NCBI RefSeq assembly: GCF_001402915.1
Contig: NZ_CP012945.1
Span: 2,023,501 to 2,087,500, forward strand
Source: Devosia sp. A16
GTDB lineage: Bacteria > Pseudomonadota > Alphaproteobacteria > Rhizobiales > Devosiaceae
Direction: 5' to 3'
Length of the DNA: 64,000 bases
The position numbers and the translations under genes are program-made. The notes below the pieces were generated by a model, which saw only the letters and a program-made list of their open reading frames with translations, had not been told where the DNA came from and ran no database searches. Below are positions 26,060 to 35,318 of the stretch, piece by piece. Position 1 is the first letter of the stretch; the number at the start of each line of letters is the position of its first letter.

Positions 26060-27268
26060 ATGAACCGCCGGCAGTTTTCCAAGACCCTTGCAGCCTCGGC
26101 CCTGCTCGCAGGCTTTGCCGTCAAATCCATTCATGCAGAGGAGGACGCAGTGACCGCTCCCACCGCTTTCCAGATCGCCATCCCCGAGGCGCAGCTCGCC
26201 GATCTCAAGTACCGGCTCGTGCATACCCGCTGGCCCGATCAACCGGCCGATGCCGGTTGGACTATCGGCACCAATCTCGAGTACCTGAAGCAGCTGACCG
26301 ACTACTGGATCAACGACTACGACTGGCGGCGCGCCGAAGCCGAACTCAATGCACTGGGCAACTTCAAGGTCGAGCTCGACGGGATCGGGCTGCATTTCGT
26401 CCACCGGCCGTCGAGCAACCCCGACGCCGTCCCGTTGCTGCTGCTGCACGGTTGGCCGGATTCGTTCTACCGCTATCACCGGGTCATCGAGGCGCTGTCG
26501 CAGGATTTCCACGTCGTCGTCCCGTCCATTCCCGGCACCGGCTTTTCCGGACGGACCGCCCTGCCGATGGACAAGGTCGCCGACCTCTTCGCTCGCCTGA
26601 TGACCGAGACCCTCGGCTACGGCAAGTTCATCGCCGCCGGCGGCGACGGCGGCTCGATCATTTCCATGTCGCTGGCGCAGCGCCATCCAGAAGTCCTGCT
26701 CGGCTATCACGTGACCGATGTCGGCTATCCCGACCAGAGCACCGATTTCGCCGCTCTGACGCCCCCGGAACAGGCCTATGCGGGTGCCATCCAGCAGTGG
26801 TTCTTCGCCCATGGCGCCTTCAACCTGGTGCACGCGACCAAGCCGCAGAGCCTGGCCTTCGCCATGAACGACTCGCCGGTGGGGCTGGCCGCGTGGATCA
26901 TGAGCTTCATGGGCGGCATGGGCGTCGGCGACGAAGCCGATGCGCGGTTCGGCCGCGACGCGCTGCTCACCAACATCATGATCTATTGGCTGACCGAGAC
27001 CGCGGGGTCGTCGTTCCGCATCTACAACCAGAACGCCATGCAGCCGCCGACCATCACCGGCGCCAATACCCACATCCCGGTGGCGGTGGCGACCGAGCGG
27101 CCGATCCCGGGCGGCGTACGCCTGCCGCGCGAATGGGCGGATCGCCAGACCGCCGGCAACGTCGTGCAGTTCCACGACATGCAGAACGCCGGACACTTCG
27201 CGGCCTGGGAGGATCCCGAGTTCTTCGCCGGCGACCTCCGCGAGTTCGCCGGGCTGCTCAGGAGCTGA
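26060..27268 (+). CDS. Exported epoxide hydrolase-family alpha/beta hydrolase
   Basis: A 402-residue protein with a twin-arginine-like leader (MNRRQFSKTLAAS, cleavage near HAE), an epoxide-hydrolase N-terminal domain (IPEAQLADLKYRLVHTRWPD) and an alpha/beta hydrolase core. The oxyanion motif is LLLHGWPDSF. The nucleophile is probably Asp196 in AAGGDGGSI, and the catalytic His is His379 in NAGHFAAWEDPE. Tat export to the periplasm is inferred. It is monocistronic, with a strong terminator behind it. Confidence 0.9.
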   Translation: MNRRQFSKTLAASALLAGFAVKSIHAEEDAVTAPTAFQIAIPEAQLADLKYRLVHTRWPDQPADAGWTIGTNLEYLKQLTDYWINDYDWRRAEAELNALGNFKVELDGIGLHFVHRPSSNPDAVPLLLLHGWPDSFYRYHRVIEALSQDFHVVVPSIPGTGFSGRTALPMDKVADLFARLMTETLGYGKFIAAGGDGGSIISMSLAQRHPEVLLGYHVTDVGYPDQSTDFAALTPPEQAYAGAIQQWFFAHGAFNLVHATKPQSLAFAMNDSPVGLAAWIMSFMGGMGVGDEADARFGRDALLTNIMIYWLTETAGSSFRIYNQNAMQPPTITGANTHIPVAVATERPIPGGVRLPREWADRQTAGNVVQFHDMQNAGHFAAWEDPEFFAGDLREFAGLLRS

Positions 27269-27286
27269 CCGCACCGAAGCATGGCA

Positions 27287-27315
27287 AAGCGCCGGGCAAC
27301 GTTGGCCCGGCGCTT
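27287..27315. terminator. Bidirectional terminator between convergent genes
   Basis: A perfect 11-bp stem AAGCGCCGGGC/GCCCGGCGCTT with a 7-base loop lies between the epoxide hydrolase and epimerase-like genes. Confidence 0.8.
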
Positions 27316-27338
27316 CAGTCCGATGCGGCTCGCGAGGC

Positions 27339-28325
27339 CTAGCGCCCGAGGGCCGCCTGCTCTGAAGTGATCCGGTCCATCAGCGGATCGAGTTCCATGT
27401 TGACCGGCGCGTTGGCCGCGAGGCGCTGCTTCAGGAAGCCGATCGACTCTTCCAGCACCTCATCGAGATCCTCCGAGCAGGTGAAGTCGCCGGCCACCCG
27501 TTTGACCTTCGAATTGTCGAACAGCGCCGACCAGGTCTTGTCGCCGATCAGCGGCCCTTCCCAGGCCTTGTTGTAGGCGACCAGCGTATCGGACGGCACG
27601 TGCACGATCCTGGGGGTGAGCCCGACGCCGCGGCCGATCGCCTTGTAGATGTCGTCCCAGCTGTAGCCGCGGTCCGAGGTGATGTGGAAGATCTCGCTCA
27701 GCGCTGCGGCCTTGCCGAACAGGTTGACGAACGGCACGGCGAAATCCTTCGACCGGGTCAGCGTCCACGGCGAGGTGCCGTCGCCGGCGACGATCACGGG
27801 CTTGCCCTGCTGCATGCGGCGGATGACGATGTCGCCCTCCCCCATCATCGTCGGCAGCCCGGTGCGCACCGTGTGGCTCGGCCGGACGATGGTCCAAGGC
27901 AGGTCCTTCGCCTCGGCCAGCAGCTTCTCGCAGGCGATCTTGGCCTGGCTGTAGCCCCAGTACGGGTTCACCGCCGGGGTCTTCTCGGTGATGATGTAGT
28001 GCCGCGCCGGCTTCTCGTAGACCGAGGCCGATGAGATGAAGATGTACTGTCTGGTGTTGCCGGCGAAGGTGGCGATGTCCTCGGCCATTTGCTCGGGGGT
28101 GAACACCATGAACTGCGCCACCACGTCGAACTGCATGGCGCCGAGCTTCCGGTAGGCGGCCGGGTCCTTCATGTCCCCGACGATTGAGGTCACCCCCGCC
28201 GGCAGCGCCGCATCGCGCTGTCCGCGGTTGAACACACTGACCTTGTGCCCCTGGCTGACCGCATATTCGACGCACGGCAGCGAAATCTGCCCGGTGCCTC
28301 CAACGAACAACACGTTGAGACTCAT
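27339..28325 (-). CDS. NAD-dependent epimerase/dehydratase-family protein
   Basis: A 328-residue extended-SDR protein. The N-terminal nucleotide motif is LNVLFVGGTGQISLPCV, and the active-site region has SSASVYEKPARHY with WGYSQAKIACEKLL further on (Tyr-x-x-x-Lys present as YSQAK). This is the sugar-nucleotide epimerase or mRNA-binding-like group that acts on reductase/epimerase substrates. The specific reaction is not clear. The ATG at 28325 gives a clean Rossmann N-terminus. It follows the BMP transporter operon on the same strand but belongs to a different pathway group. Confidence 0.85.
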   Translation of the reverse strand: MSLNVLFVGGTGQISLPCVEYAVSQGHKVSVFNRGQRDAALPAGVTSIVGDMKDPAAYRKLGAMQFDVVAQFMVFTPEQMAEDIATFAGNTRQYIFISSASVYEKPARHYIITEKTPAVNPYWGYSQAKIACEKLLAEAKDLPWTIVRPSHTVRTGLPTMMGEGDIVIRRMQQGKPVIVAGDGTSPWTLTRSKDFAVPFVNLFGKAAALSEIFHITSDRGYSWDDIYKAIGRGVGLTPRIVHVPSDTLVAYNKAWEGPLIGDKTWSALFDNSKVKRVAGDFTCSEDLDEVLEESIGFLKQRLAANAPVNMELDPLMDRITSEQAALGR

Positions 28326-28386
28326 GAGTTCCTCTCCCTCGTACTGATGGGCGTACCTCATCACCCGGCGGGGGTTATTTCAACCG

Positions 28387-29325
28387 TTAGCCGCCGCCCT
28401 TTTCGTAGGGCTGGCCGAGGGCTGCCGGCGCCCCGCTGCGGGTCGCCGAGACCGCCAGCACCACGATGGTCAGCACATAGGGCAGCATGATCAGGAACTG
28501 CAGCGGCACGCCGACCGGCAGCAGCTGCGCCCTGAGTTGCAACGCTTCCGCCGCCCCGAACAGCAGCGCCGCCACCATCACGCCGAAGGGGTGCCGCCGG
28601 CCGAGGATCAGGATGGCGAGCGCGATGTAGCCGCGGCCGGCGGTCATGTTGTCGAGGAACACGCCCGTCGCGCTGATCGACAGGAACGCTCCGCCGAGTC
28701 CGGCCAGCGCGCCGCTCACTGCCACTGCGGCATAGCGGATGGCAATCGGATCGAGCCCCAGCGTTTCGGCGGCTTCCGGATGCTCGCCCACCGCCTTGAT
28801 CGAGAGCCCGATGGTCGAGCGCTGCATCACCAGCCAGCCGGCGATTACCAGCCCCAGCGACAGGTAGGTCAGGGGATCGTGCTGGAACAGCAGCGGTCCG
28901 AGGATGGGGATCTGCCCGAGCGCCCCGAAATCGAGCGGCGCAAACGGCGTAATCCGCGGCGCCGCCGTGCCGGAGCCGAAGGCGAGGCGGAAGAAATAGG
29001 CCGAAACCCCGAGCATCAGGAGGTTGAAGGCGATCCCCACCACCACCTGATTGGACCTGAGCGTCACCGCGTAGAACGCCAGCCCCAGCCCGGCGATGGC
29101 GCCGACCAGCACCGCGACGCCGGCGCCCAGCCACAGGTTGCCGCTCCAATGGACGGTGATGAAGCCCATGAAGCACCCGATCAGCATCATGCCCTCGAGC
29201 CCGATATTCAGCACCCCGGACTTCTCGGCGAACATGCCGCCCAAGGCGGCGAGGAGGATGGGGATCGAGAGCCGGACGCTGGCGGCGATGAACCCTGCCA
29301 GTACCGGATCGGCAAGCAGTTCCAT
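28387..29325 (-). CDS. BMP-type ABC importer permease 2
   Basis: A 312-residue inner-membrane permease with about eight or nine helices and the conserved loop FAEKSGVLNIGLEGMMLIG, diagnostic for the simple-sugar/nucleoside (YufQ/NupQ-like) permease family. The EAA-type coupling region AVGEHPEAAETLGLD is present. It is the last gene of the operon BmpA - ATPase - permease 1 - permease 2, 3 bp after permease 1. Confidence 0.93.
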   Translation of the reverse strand: MELLADPVLAGFIAASVRLSIPILLAALGGMFAEKSGVLNIGLEGMMLIGCFMGFITVHWSGNLWLGAGVAVLVGAIAGLGLAFYAVTLRSNQVVVGIAFNLLMLGVSAYFFRLAFGSGTAAPRITPFAPLDFGALGQIPILGPLLFQHDPLTYLSLGLVIAGWLVMQRSTIGLSIKAVGEHPEAAETLGLDPIAIRYAAVAVSGALAGLGGAFLSISATGVFLDNMTAGRGYIALAILILGRRHPFGVMVAALLFGAAEALQLRAQLLPVGVPLQFLIMLPYVLTIVVLAVSATRSGAPAALGQPYEKGGG

Positions 29326-29328
29326 GGC

Positions 29329-30408
29329 TCAGCTCCCGCTCACGGCGCGCCGGCGGACCAGGCGCGGCAGCGCGTTCTGCCCGATCAGCAGCAGCACCAC
29401 CAGGGCCTGGATCACTGTGGTCAAGGCGCTCGGCACCCCGGCCGCCGATTCCATGGTGGTCGAGCCGATCTGCAGCGCCGCGAACAGCACCGCTGCCGCC
29501 AGCACGCCGAGCGGATTGGTCTGGCCGAGCAGCGCCACGATGATGGCGGTATAGCCGAAGCCCGGCGACAGGTTCTCGATCATTCGCCGCTGGACGCCGG
29601 CAACTTCGGAGAAGCCGGCCAGCCCCGCCAGCGCGCCGCAGACCAGGAACCCGGTCCACAGCGCCGCCTTGACGTTCATCCCGGTATTCTCTGCCGCTCG
29701 CGCATTATGGCCCACGGCCCTGAGCCGGAAGCCCGCCACCGAGCGCCACAGGAACAGCTGCGCGACGATCGCCACGATGACCACCAGCAGCAGCCCGGCA
29801 TGCAGCCGCGTGCCCTCGAGCAGCATCGGCAGCCGCGCCTCGGCGGCAAGCCGGGCCGTACGCGCCAAAGGCGAGCCCGGATCCTGCAGCGGTCCATGCA
29901 GCAGGTAACCGACGAAGTAGATGGCGATATAGTTGAGCATGATGGTGGTGATCAGCTCGTCCGCCCGGAATTTGAGCTTCAGCACCCCGGCGACTGCCGA
30001 CCAAGCCGCGCCGGCCACTGCGGCCGCAACGCCCATCGCCGGCAGCACCAGCCATTGCGGCTGCCCGCCGAGCTGCAGCCCGACCCAGGCGGCCGCCACG
30101 CCGCCGATGAACAGCTGCCCCTCGGCCCCGACATTGAACACCCCGGCGCGGAAGGCCAGTGCGATGCCGATGCCGCAGAACGCCAGCGGCACGGTGCGGA
30201 TGGCCGTCTCGGCAAGGCCGTTGGTGCTGCCCAGCGATGCTTCGAACAGGCTGAGATAGGCCAACGCCGGATCACGCCCGATCGCCGCGATCAGCAGCGC
30301 CCCGATGGCGAACGCGGCCACCACGCACAGGACGCCCGACAGCACCGAACGCGGCAACAGCCAGCGCCTGGCGAGGCCGACCGCGGCCTCAGATGCACTC
30401 TCGCTCAC
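29329..30408 (-). CDS. BMP-type ABC importer permease 1
   Basis: A 359-residue permease (YufP/NupP-like). FRAGVFNVGAEGQLFIGGVAA is the family motif, and the coupling loop is AVGHNARAAENTGMN. It overlaps the ATPase stop by 4 bp, indicating translational coupling. With permease 2 it forms the heterodimeric channel. Confidence 0.93.
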   Translation of the reverse strand: MSESASEAAVGLARRWLLPRSVLSGVLCVVAAFAIGALLIAAIGRDPALAYLSLFEASLGSTNGLAETAIRTVPLAFCGIGIALAFRAGVFNVGAEGQLFIGGVAAAWVGLQLGGQPQWLVLPAMGVAAAVAGAAWSAVAGVLKLKFRADELITTIMLNYIAIYFVGYLLHGPLQDPGSPLARTARLAAEARLPMLLEGTRLHAGLLLVVIVAIVAQLFLWRSVAGFRLRAVGHNARAAENTGMNVKAALWTGFLVCGALAGLAGFSEVAGVQRRMIENLSPGFGYTAIIVALLGQTNPLGVLAAAVLFAALQIGSTTMESAAGVPSALTTVIQALVVLLLIGQNALPRLVRRRAVSGS

Positions 30409-31928
30409 GTCGTCCTCCCCGCCATCAGCAGGCCCAGTTTCTCGACGCTGAAATCGGCGCGCGTCACCACGCCGGTCACCTGCCCCTTGAACAGCACGAC
30501 GATCCGGTCGGCAAGCGCCATGACTTCGTCGAGCTCGGTCGAAATCAAGAGCACCGCGGCGCCCGCGGCGCGGCGCTTCAGCAATTGGCTTTGCAGGAAG
30601 GCCGTCGCCCCGATGTCGAGCCCGCGCGTCGGCTGCACCGCCACTACGAGGCGCGGGTCGCGGCTCAGCGCCCGCCCCAGCACCACCTTCTGCTGGTTGC
30701 CGCCCGAGAGCGAGCCGATGGGCTGCTCGACCGTTCCGAGCCGAACATCGAATTCGGCGACCAGCTGCTCGGCAAAGGCGCGCGTCTCGCGCCGACGCCT
30801 CAGCCCCCAGCGGGCAAAGCGCGGTCGCCCGGCTTCCTCGGCCACGGCGTTGTCGGTGACCGACATCTTCTCGAAGATCGCCCGCTTGTGCCGGTCTTCC
30901 GGAATATGCGCCAGTCCCGCTGCGATCCGCTCGGCCACCGGCCGGTGCGTCATCTCGATGCCGTCGATCAGCACGCGCCCGCCATCCGGCCGTTGCAGGC
31001 CGACGATCGCCTCGGCCAGTTCCTGCTGGCCGTTGCCGTCGACCCCCGCCACCGCGACGATCTCGCCGGCGCCGACCACCAGGCTCACGTCGGCCAGCCG
31101 TCGCACCCCGCGCCCATCCGTCAGGTCCAGCCGATCGACCTGCAACAGCGGCCGCCCTGCGCCCGGCACGCCCTCGAGTTGCGGCAAGGCCACTTCGCCG
31201 CCCACCATTAGGCGCGCAATCTCGCGCGGCTCGGTCTCGGCCGTGCGAAGCGATCCCGCCACCTTGCCGCGCCGCAGCACGGTGATGCGGTCGGTTACCG
31301 CCATCACCTCGTTGAGCTTGTGCGAGATGAAGACGATCGCGGTGCCGGCTTCCGCCAGCGCCCGCAGCACTGGGAACAGTGCGGCCGCCTCCTGCGGCGT
31401 CAGCACGGCCGTCGGCTCGTCCAGCACCAGGATCCTGGCGCCGCGATAGAGCGCCTTGACGATCTCCACCCGCTGCTGGCTCGCCACCGACAATTCGCCC
31501 GCCAGGGCCCGCGCATTCACCGCCAACCCGTAACGCGCGCCCAGTGCGTCGATCTCGTCCGCCAGCTTGTCGAGCCGCGGAAACCAGGTCCTGACTTCCC
31601 TGAGCCCCAGGGCGATGTTTTCCGCCACGGTCAGCGTCGGGACCAGCATGAAGTGCTGGTGCACCATGCCGATGCCGAGCCGCCGCGCCTCGAGCGGCCC
31701 GTCGATGCTGACCGGCTGCCCGTCGATCTCGATCGCGCCGGCCTGCGGTTGCAGCAGCCCGGCCAGCGCGCGCATCAGCGTGGTCTTGCCGGCCCCGTTC
31801 TCGCCAAGCAGCGCGTGGATTTCTCCCGGCTGTACGGCGAAGCTCACATCGTCATTGGCCAGCACCGGGCCGAAGGCGACGCGGATGTTCCGCATCGCCA
31901 CCGCCGCGGCTTGGTTGAGTTGCGGCAC
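30405..31928 (-). CDS. BMP-type ABC importer ATPase (two nucleotide-binding domains)
   Basis: A 507-residue tandem ATPase (YufO/NupO-like). The first domain has Walker A LLGENGAGKTTLM and Walker B ILVLDEPTAVL. Its signature is LSVASQQRVEI, with Ala-Ser where LSVGQ/M is usual. The second domain has a degenerate Walker A (GVDGNGQQEL), normal for the family, but an intact LSGGNQQKVVLG. So the pair of ATP sites is asymmetric. It starts 7 bp after bmpA. Confidence 0.93.
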   Translation of the reverse strand: MPQLNQAAAVAMRNIRVAFGPVLANDDVSFAVQPGEIHALLGENGAGKTTLMRALAGLLQPQAGAIEIDGQPVSIDGPLEARRLGIGMVHQHFMLVPTLTVAENIALGLREVRTWFPRLDKLADEIDALGARYGLAVNARALAGELSVASQQRVEIVKALYRGARILVLDEPTAVLTPQEAAALFPVLRALAEAGTAIVFISHKLNEVMAVTDRITVLRRGKVAGSLRTAETEPREIARLMVGGEVALPQLEGVPGAGRPLLQVDRLDLTDGRGVRRLADVSLVVGAGEIVAVAGVDGNGQQELAEAIVGLQRPDGGRVLIDGIEMTHRPVAERIAAGLAHIPEDRHKRAIFEKMSVTDNAVAEEAGRPRFARWGLRRRRETRAFAEQLVAEFDVRLGTVEQPIGSLSGGNQQKVVLGRALSRDPRLVVAVQPTRGLDIGATAFLQSQLLKRRAAGAAVLLISTELDEVMALADRIVVLFKGQVTGVVTRADFSVEKLGLLMAGRTT

Positions 31929-31935
31929 CTTCCGC

Positions 31936-32925
31936 TTACTGCACTTCGCTCGTATCGAGCGGCACTTCGAAGGTGCCGGCCTTGATCGCCGCGATCTTGT
32001 CGTCGACCGCCTTCAGCACGACCGGATCGACATTCTTGTCGAGCCCATGGAAATCGGCGAGCCCAACCGAGTTGGCGGCAACGCCATACGACCAGTTCTC
32101 GCTCTTCCAGGTGCCGTCGATCACCGCCTGGCCGACCGCCGTCACCAGCGGGCCCAGATCCCAGGTGACGCTGGTCAGCACCGTCTCCGGCCCGAGATGG
32201 TTCTGGTCGGTCATGGCGCCCAGCGCGAAGACCTTCTTGGCGATCGCCGCGTCGATCACGCCCACGCCCTGCGCGCTCAGCACGTCGGCGCCCTGCTCGA
32301 CCTGCGCGATAGCGGCTTCCTTGGCCTTGGGCGGATCGAACCACGAGCCGATGAAGGTGTGCAGCACCTTGATCTCGGGTTTCACCTCCTTGGCCCCGGC
32401 TTCGTAGGCGTGAAGGTTGGCCAGCATGTTGGGCGCCGGCATGCCGCCGACCCAGCCGACCCAGCCGGTCTTGGAGGTGCCTGCCGCCAGCATGCCGGCG
32501 AGGTAGGCGCCCTGGTAGTCGGGGTTGGAATAGGTGCCCAGGTTCGGCGCCAGTTCGGCGGCCGTGCCGGCCATGAAGGTGGTGTCGGGGAACTCCTCGG
32601 CGGCGTTGAGCGCCGCATCGCCGAACGAGAAGCTGTGTGCAAAGATCAGCTTGTAGCCGCGCTCGGCGAAATCGCGCAGCAAGCGCTCGGCATCCGCATC
32701 GGTGACGTTCTCCACATAGGCGACTTCGGCGCCCAGCGCCTTGCCGGCGGCCTGCAGCCCGTTATAGCCCACCGAGTTCCAGTCATTGTCGGTGATCGGA
32801 CCGGGCAGGATCATCGCGATCTTGAGGTCGGCCGCCAGTACCGGCGTGCTCAACGCCGTGGTGGCGACGAGCAGCAGCGCCGCCTGCGCGAAGCGCCGGC
32901 GCGAGAGTGTCATGTGGGATGTCAT
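31936..32925 (-). CDS. BMP-family substrate-binding protein
   Basis: A 329-residue periplasmic binding protein (BmpA/TmpC/PnrA family, purine nucleosides in characterised members). A Tat-like or Sec leader (MTLSRRRFAQAALLLVATTA) cleaves near LAADLK. LPGPITDNDWNSVGYNGLQA and IFAHSFSFGDAALNAAEEFP are family segments. It is the first gene of the importer operon, with AGGAGA before the ATG. Nucleosides are the likely cargo, which would link functionally to deoD at 5 kb; this link is inference. Confidence 0.92.
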   Translation of the reverse strand: MTSHMTLSRRRFAQAALLLVATTALSTPVLAADLKIAMILPGPITDNDWNSVGYNGLQAAGKALGAEVAYVENVTDADAERLLRDFAERGYKLIFAHSFSFGDAALNAAEEFPDTTFMAGTAAELAPNLGTYSNPDYQGAYLAGMLAAGTSKTGWVGWVGGMPAPNMLANLHAYEAGAKEVKPEIKVLHTFIGSWFDPPKAKEAAIAQVEQGADVLSAQGVGVIDAAIAKKVFALGAMTDQNHLGPETVLTSVTWDLGPLVTAVGQAVIDGTWKSENWSYGVAANSVGLADFHGLDKNVDPVVLKAVDDKIAAIKAGTFEVPLDTSEVQ

Positions 32926-33133
32926 TGCTTGTTCTCCTGTATCGTGCGCTGCGCGAGAGAAGGGGCCGCCATCCCGTCATCCCCTCGCATTCGGGATCAC
33001 AGCGCGCCGGGATCGTACTGCCGACAACGTTGTCGTCAATCGTCACAAAGACGTGTGGATGACAGGCGGGCTGTGCGTTGGGTGCATGGCGAACAGGTCC
33101 TGCAATCGCATGTCGCGCAGCTGTCACCGTCTT

Positions 33134-33158
33134 GCCTTCTCCCCTAGTGGGAGAAGGC
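33134..33158. repeat. Hairpin repeat GCCTTCTCCC
   Basis: GCCTTCTCCC-cctag-GGGAGAAGGC type stem between the bmpA promoter region and the end of the permease gene. It resembles a half unit of the mosaic palindromes and may terminate the permease transcript. Confidence 0.55.
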
Positions 33159-33182
33159 ACTCACTCCACCATCGCGCCTAAC

Positions 33183-33995
33183 CTAGTCCCGCTTCACCTT
33201 GCGGATCGCCCCGGCCTGCGGATCATAGCCGCGCGCCGCCAGGAGGAATGCCACCGCCGCGCAGCCGGCCACCACCCCGAGCGAAGTGAGGTTGAGCTGC
33301 CCGTACATGGCGAAGCGGATCAGTTCCACCGCATGGGTGAAGGGGTTCACCACGCTCAGCCAGTAGACGATCTCGGCGCCGGACTCCCTGAGCTTCCACA
33401 GCGGGTAGAGCGCGGAGGAAAGAAAGAACATCGGGAACACCACGAAGTTCATCATCCCGGCAAAGTTCTCGATCTGCGGCGTATAGACCGAGACCAGCAA
33501 CCCGATCGATCCCAGCATCAGTCCGGCGAGAATGATCGCCGGAATGGCGGTGAGGTAGCCGAAATCCGGCACCCCGTAGCCGACGAGCCTGGCGACGATC
33601 AGGAAGGCATAAGCCTGCAGCAGCGCCAGGATGGTGGCGCCGGTGATCTTGGCGAACAACAGGAAGCCGCGCGGCAGCGGCGTCACCAGCATCACCCGCA
33701 TCACCCCCGCTTCGCGGTCATAGACCATCGACAGCGCCGACTGCATGCACTGGAACAGGATGACGATGCCGACCAGCCCGGGCAGGATGTATTCCTGGTA
33801 GGGCGTATAGGTCTGATAGGGCGGGACGATCGAAACCCCGAGCAGATCGTGCAGGCCCGTCGCAAACACCAATAGCCACAGGGCCGGCCGCACCAGGGCC
33901 GAAAGCAGCCGTTCGGTCTGCCGCAGGAACTTGGCGATCTCCCGCCAGGTGATCGCGTAGACCCCCAGCCACAGGTGCTGCGCGCTTACTGACAC
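33183..33995 (-). CDS. ABC-2-type permease of PQQ-associated transporter (PedC-like)
   Basis: A 270-residue ABC-2 permease with six hydrophobic helices. YQTYTPYQEYILPGLVGIVIL and MVYDREAGVMRVMLVTPLPRG are typical of the family called PQQ-dependent alcohol dehydrogenase-associated permease. A GTG start at 33995, 10 bp inside the upstream gene and preceded by GGAG, is chosen; the longer frame is a shadow. Its ATPase partner is most likely the gene at 39425-40177 on the other strand. Related transporters elsewhere are implicated in lanthanide or alcohol-oxidation physiology. Confidence 0.85.
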   Translation of the reverse strand: MSVSAQHLWLGVYAITWREIAKFLRQTERLLSALVRPALWLLVFATGLHDLLGVSIVPPYQTYTPYQEYILPGLVGIVILFQCMQSALSMVYDREAGVMRVMLVTPLPRGFLLFAKITGATILALLQAYAFLIVARLVGYGVPDFGYLTAIPAIILAGLMLGSIGLLVSVYTPQIENFAGMMNFVVFPMFFLSSALYPLWKLRESGAEIVYWLSVVNPFTHAVELIRFAMYGQLNLTSLGVVAGCAAVAFLLAARGYDPQAGAIRKVKRD

Positions 33996-35161
33996 TTGTG
34001 CTCCGGTTCGTCCGTGCCGAGCGTATCGAGCACGTTGGTCTGGTGCAGGAAGCCCTCGAGCGGTGCCTCGGCGATGACGGCATTGTGCGTTGCGAGCACG
34101 ATGGGGAACCGCATCTGACCGTCCCACGGCCGGAAGTTGAGCTGCACCCCCTTGGCGCCGTCGATCTTCAGCCGGTTGCCGCGGATATAGTCGGCGGTCT
34201 TCTGGTATTCCCCGGTACGCGCCTTGGCATAGGCGGTGACGATCGCCTTGGCAGCGATCCAGGTCGACCAGTCCTGCCCGGTCATCCGCCGCCCCTTGGT
34301 CAGCGTCTCGAACCGCGAGGTGACCTGGGTCGAGCCGTCGCGGTCCCAGCTCCACTGCCATTCCGAGGCGACGAGGCCGGTCGAGCCGACCACCAGCCGG
34401 GGCAGCTGCGTATCATAGGGCAGGTAGCGCGAGAACTCGCCCTGGTGGTCGGCGACGAACACCACGTCGTAGTCGGCATTGCCGGTGATCAGCAGCGAGT
34501 TGTTGCGCTCGCGGTTCGCCGGATCGGTGGCGAGGGTGAACTCGCGCTCGTCGACGATGTTGAAGCGCTGCCGCTCGGCCGAGGCGCGAAACGCCGCCGT
34601 CATCGCCTTGTCGCGCGGTTCGGCGCCGGTGAGCATCAGCACCTTGGTCCAGTTGCGGGTGCGCAGCAACTGCACCATGGCGTCCGACAGCATGCGGTCC
34701 GACGCTGCGGTATGCAACAGGTTCGGGTAGCAGCGCTGGCGCAGGTAGTCCTCCGGCGCCGTGGCATTGAGCAGCGTCACCGGCCACTCGCGCGTTTGCC
34801 CCGCCACCTGGTCGACCAGTTCGGCCGGCAGGTCGAGAATGACGAACTGCTCGCCCGCCTTCACCATCGCGTCGAGCTTGGCCACCAGCGTGGCCGCATC
34901 GGTCGCCTCCTGGTGATCCAGCACCACCTGCTGGTCCACCGCGTCGGACACCACCTTCATCTCCTCGACGCCCATCGTCGCCCCATCGATGGGGTTGCCG
35001 CCGGGGGCAATCTCGATGCGGGTATAGACGAGGTCGGGATGGTACCGCGGATCGTCCTTCAGCCCGAGATAGCCGATCTTGATCTCGGCAGAAAATGCGG
35101 GGGCGCAAAGGAGCAGCGACGCCGCCAGGGGGAGGAGGCCGAGAAGTCGTCTTGATTTCAT
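33986..35161 (-). CDS. Periplasmic binding protein of PQQ-associated ABC system
   Basis: A 391-residue protein with a signal peptide (MKSRRLLGLLPLAASLLL, cleavage after AFSA) and a type I binding-protein fold: AEIKIGYLGLKDDPRYHP, then ATLVAKLDAMV, VTLLNATAPEDYLRQRCYPN and NRLKIDGAKGVQLNFRPWDGQMR. This matches the substrate-binding family tied to PQQ alcohol dehydrogenase gene clusters (LutA/PedA-like by recollection). The ATG at 35161 is preferred because the 55-residue extension translates a mosaic repeat. It is cotranscribed with the permease. Confidence 0.87.
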   Translation of the reverse strand: MKSRRLLGLLPLAASLLLCAPAFSAEIKIGYLGLKDDPRYHPDLVYTRIEIAPGGNPIDGATMGVEEMKVVSDAVDQQVVLDHQEATDAATLVAKLDAMVKAGEQFVILDLPAELVDQVAGQTREWPVTLLNATAPEDYLRQRCYPNLLHTAASDRMLSDAMVQLLRTRNWTKVLMLTGAEPRDKAMTAAFRASAERQRFNIVDEREFTLATDPANRERNNSLLITGNADYDVVFVADHQGEFSRYLPYDTQLPRLVVGSTGLVASEWQWSWDRDGSTQVTSRFETLTKGRRMTGQDWSTWIAAKAIVTAYAKARTGEYQKTADYIRGNRLKIDGAKGVQLNFRPWDGQMRFPIVLATHNAVIAEAPLEGFLHQTNVLDTLGTDEPEHKCQ

Positions 35162-35180
35162 CCGGCGGCGCCCCAGCGTT

Positions 35181-35294
35181 CCCTCTCCCTCGGGGGAGAG
35201 GGTCAGGGTGAGGGGGCCTTGCCCCAAACACAGTGCGGAGGAAGCCCCCCTCACCCGGCGCTGCGCGCCGACCTCTCCCCCGAAGGGAGAGGTG
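35181..35294. repeat. Mosaic palindromic element between operon genes
   Basis: Two hairpins, CCCTCTCCCTCGGGGGAGAGGG (35181-35202) and ACCTCTCCCCCGAAGGGAGAGG (35271-35292), are separated by a region containing GTGAGGGGG and CCCCCCTCAC, which pair with each other. Unlike other copies it sits inside an apparent operon, so it could set differential expression. Confidence 0.7.
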
Positions 35295-35318
35295 ACGCCC
35301 GCTGCGAGTTCGCGCCAC

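Noticed and set aside
28537-31449. 970-codon plus-strand open frame opposite the BMP importer genes
   Set aside because: It is antisense to three clearly recognisable ABC genes, is Arg/His/Gln-rich and has no domain. Long antisense frames are expected at this GC content.
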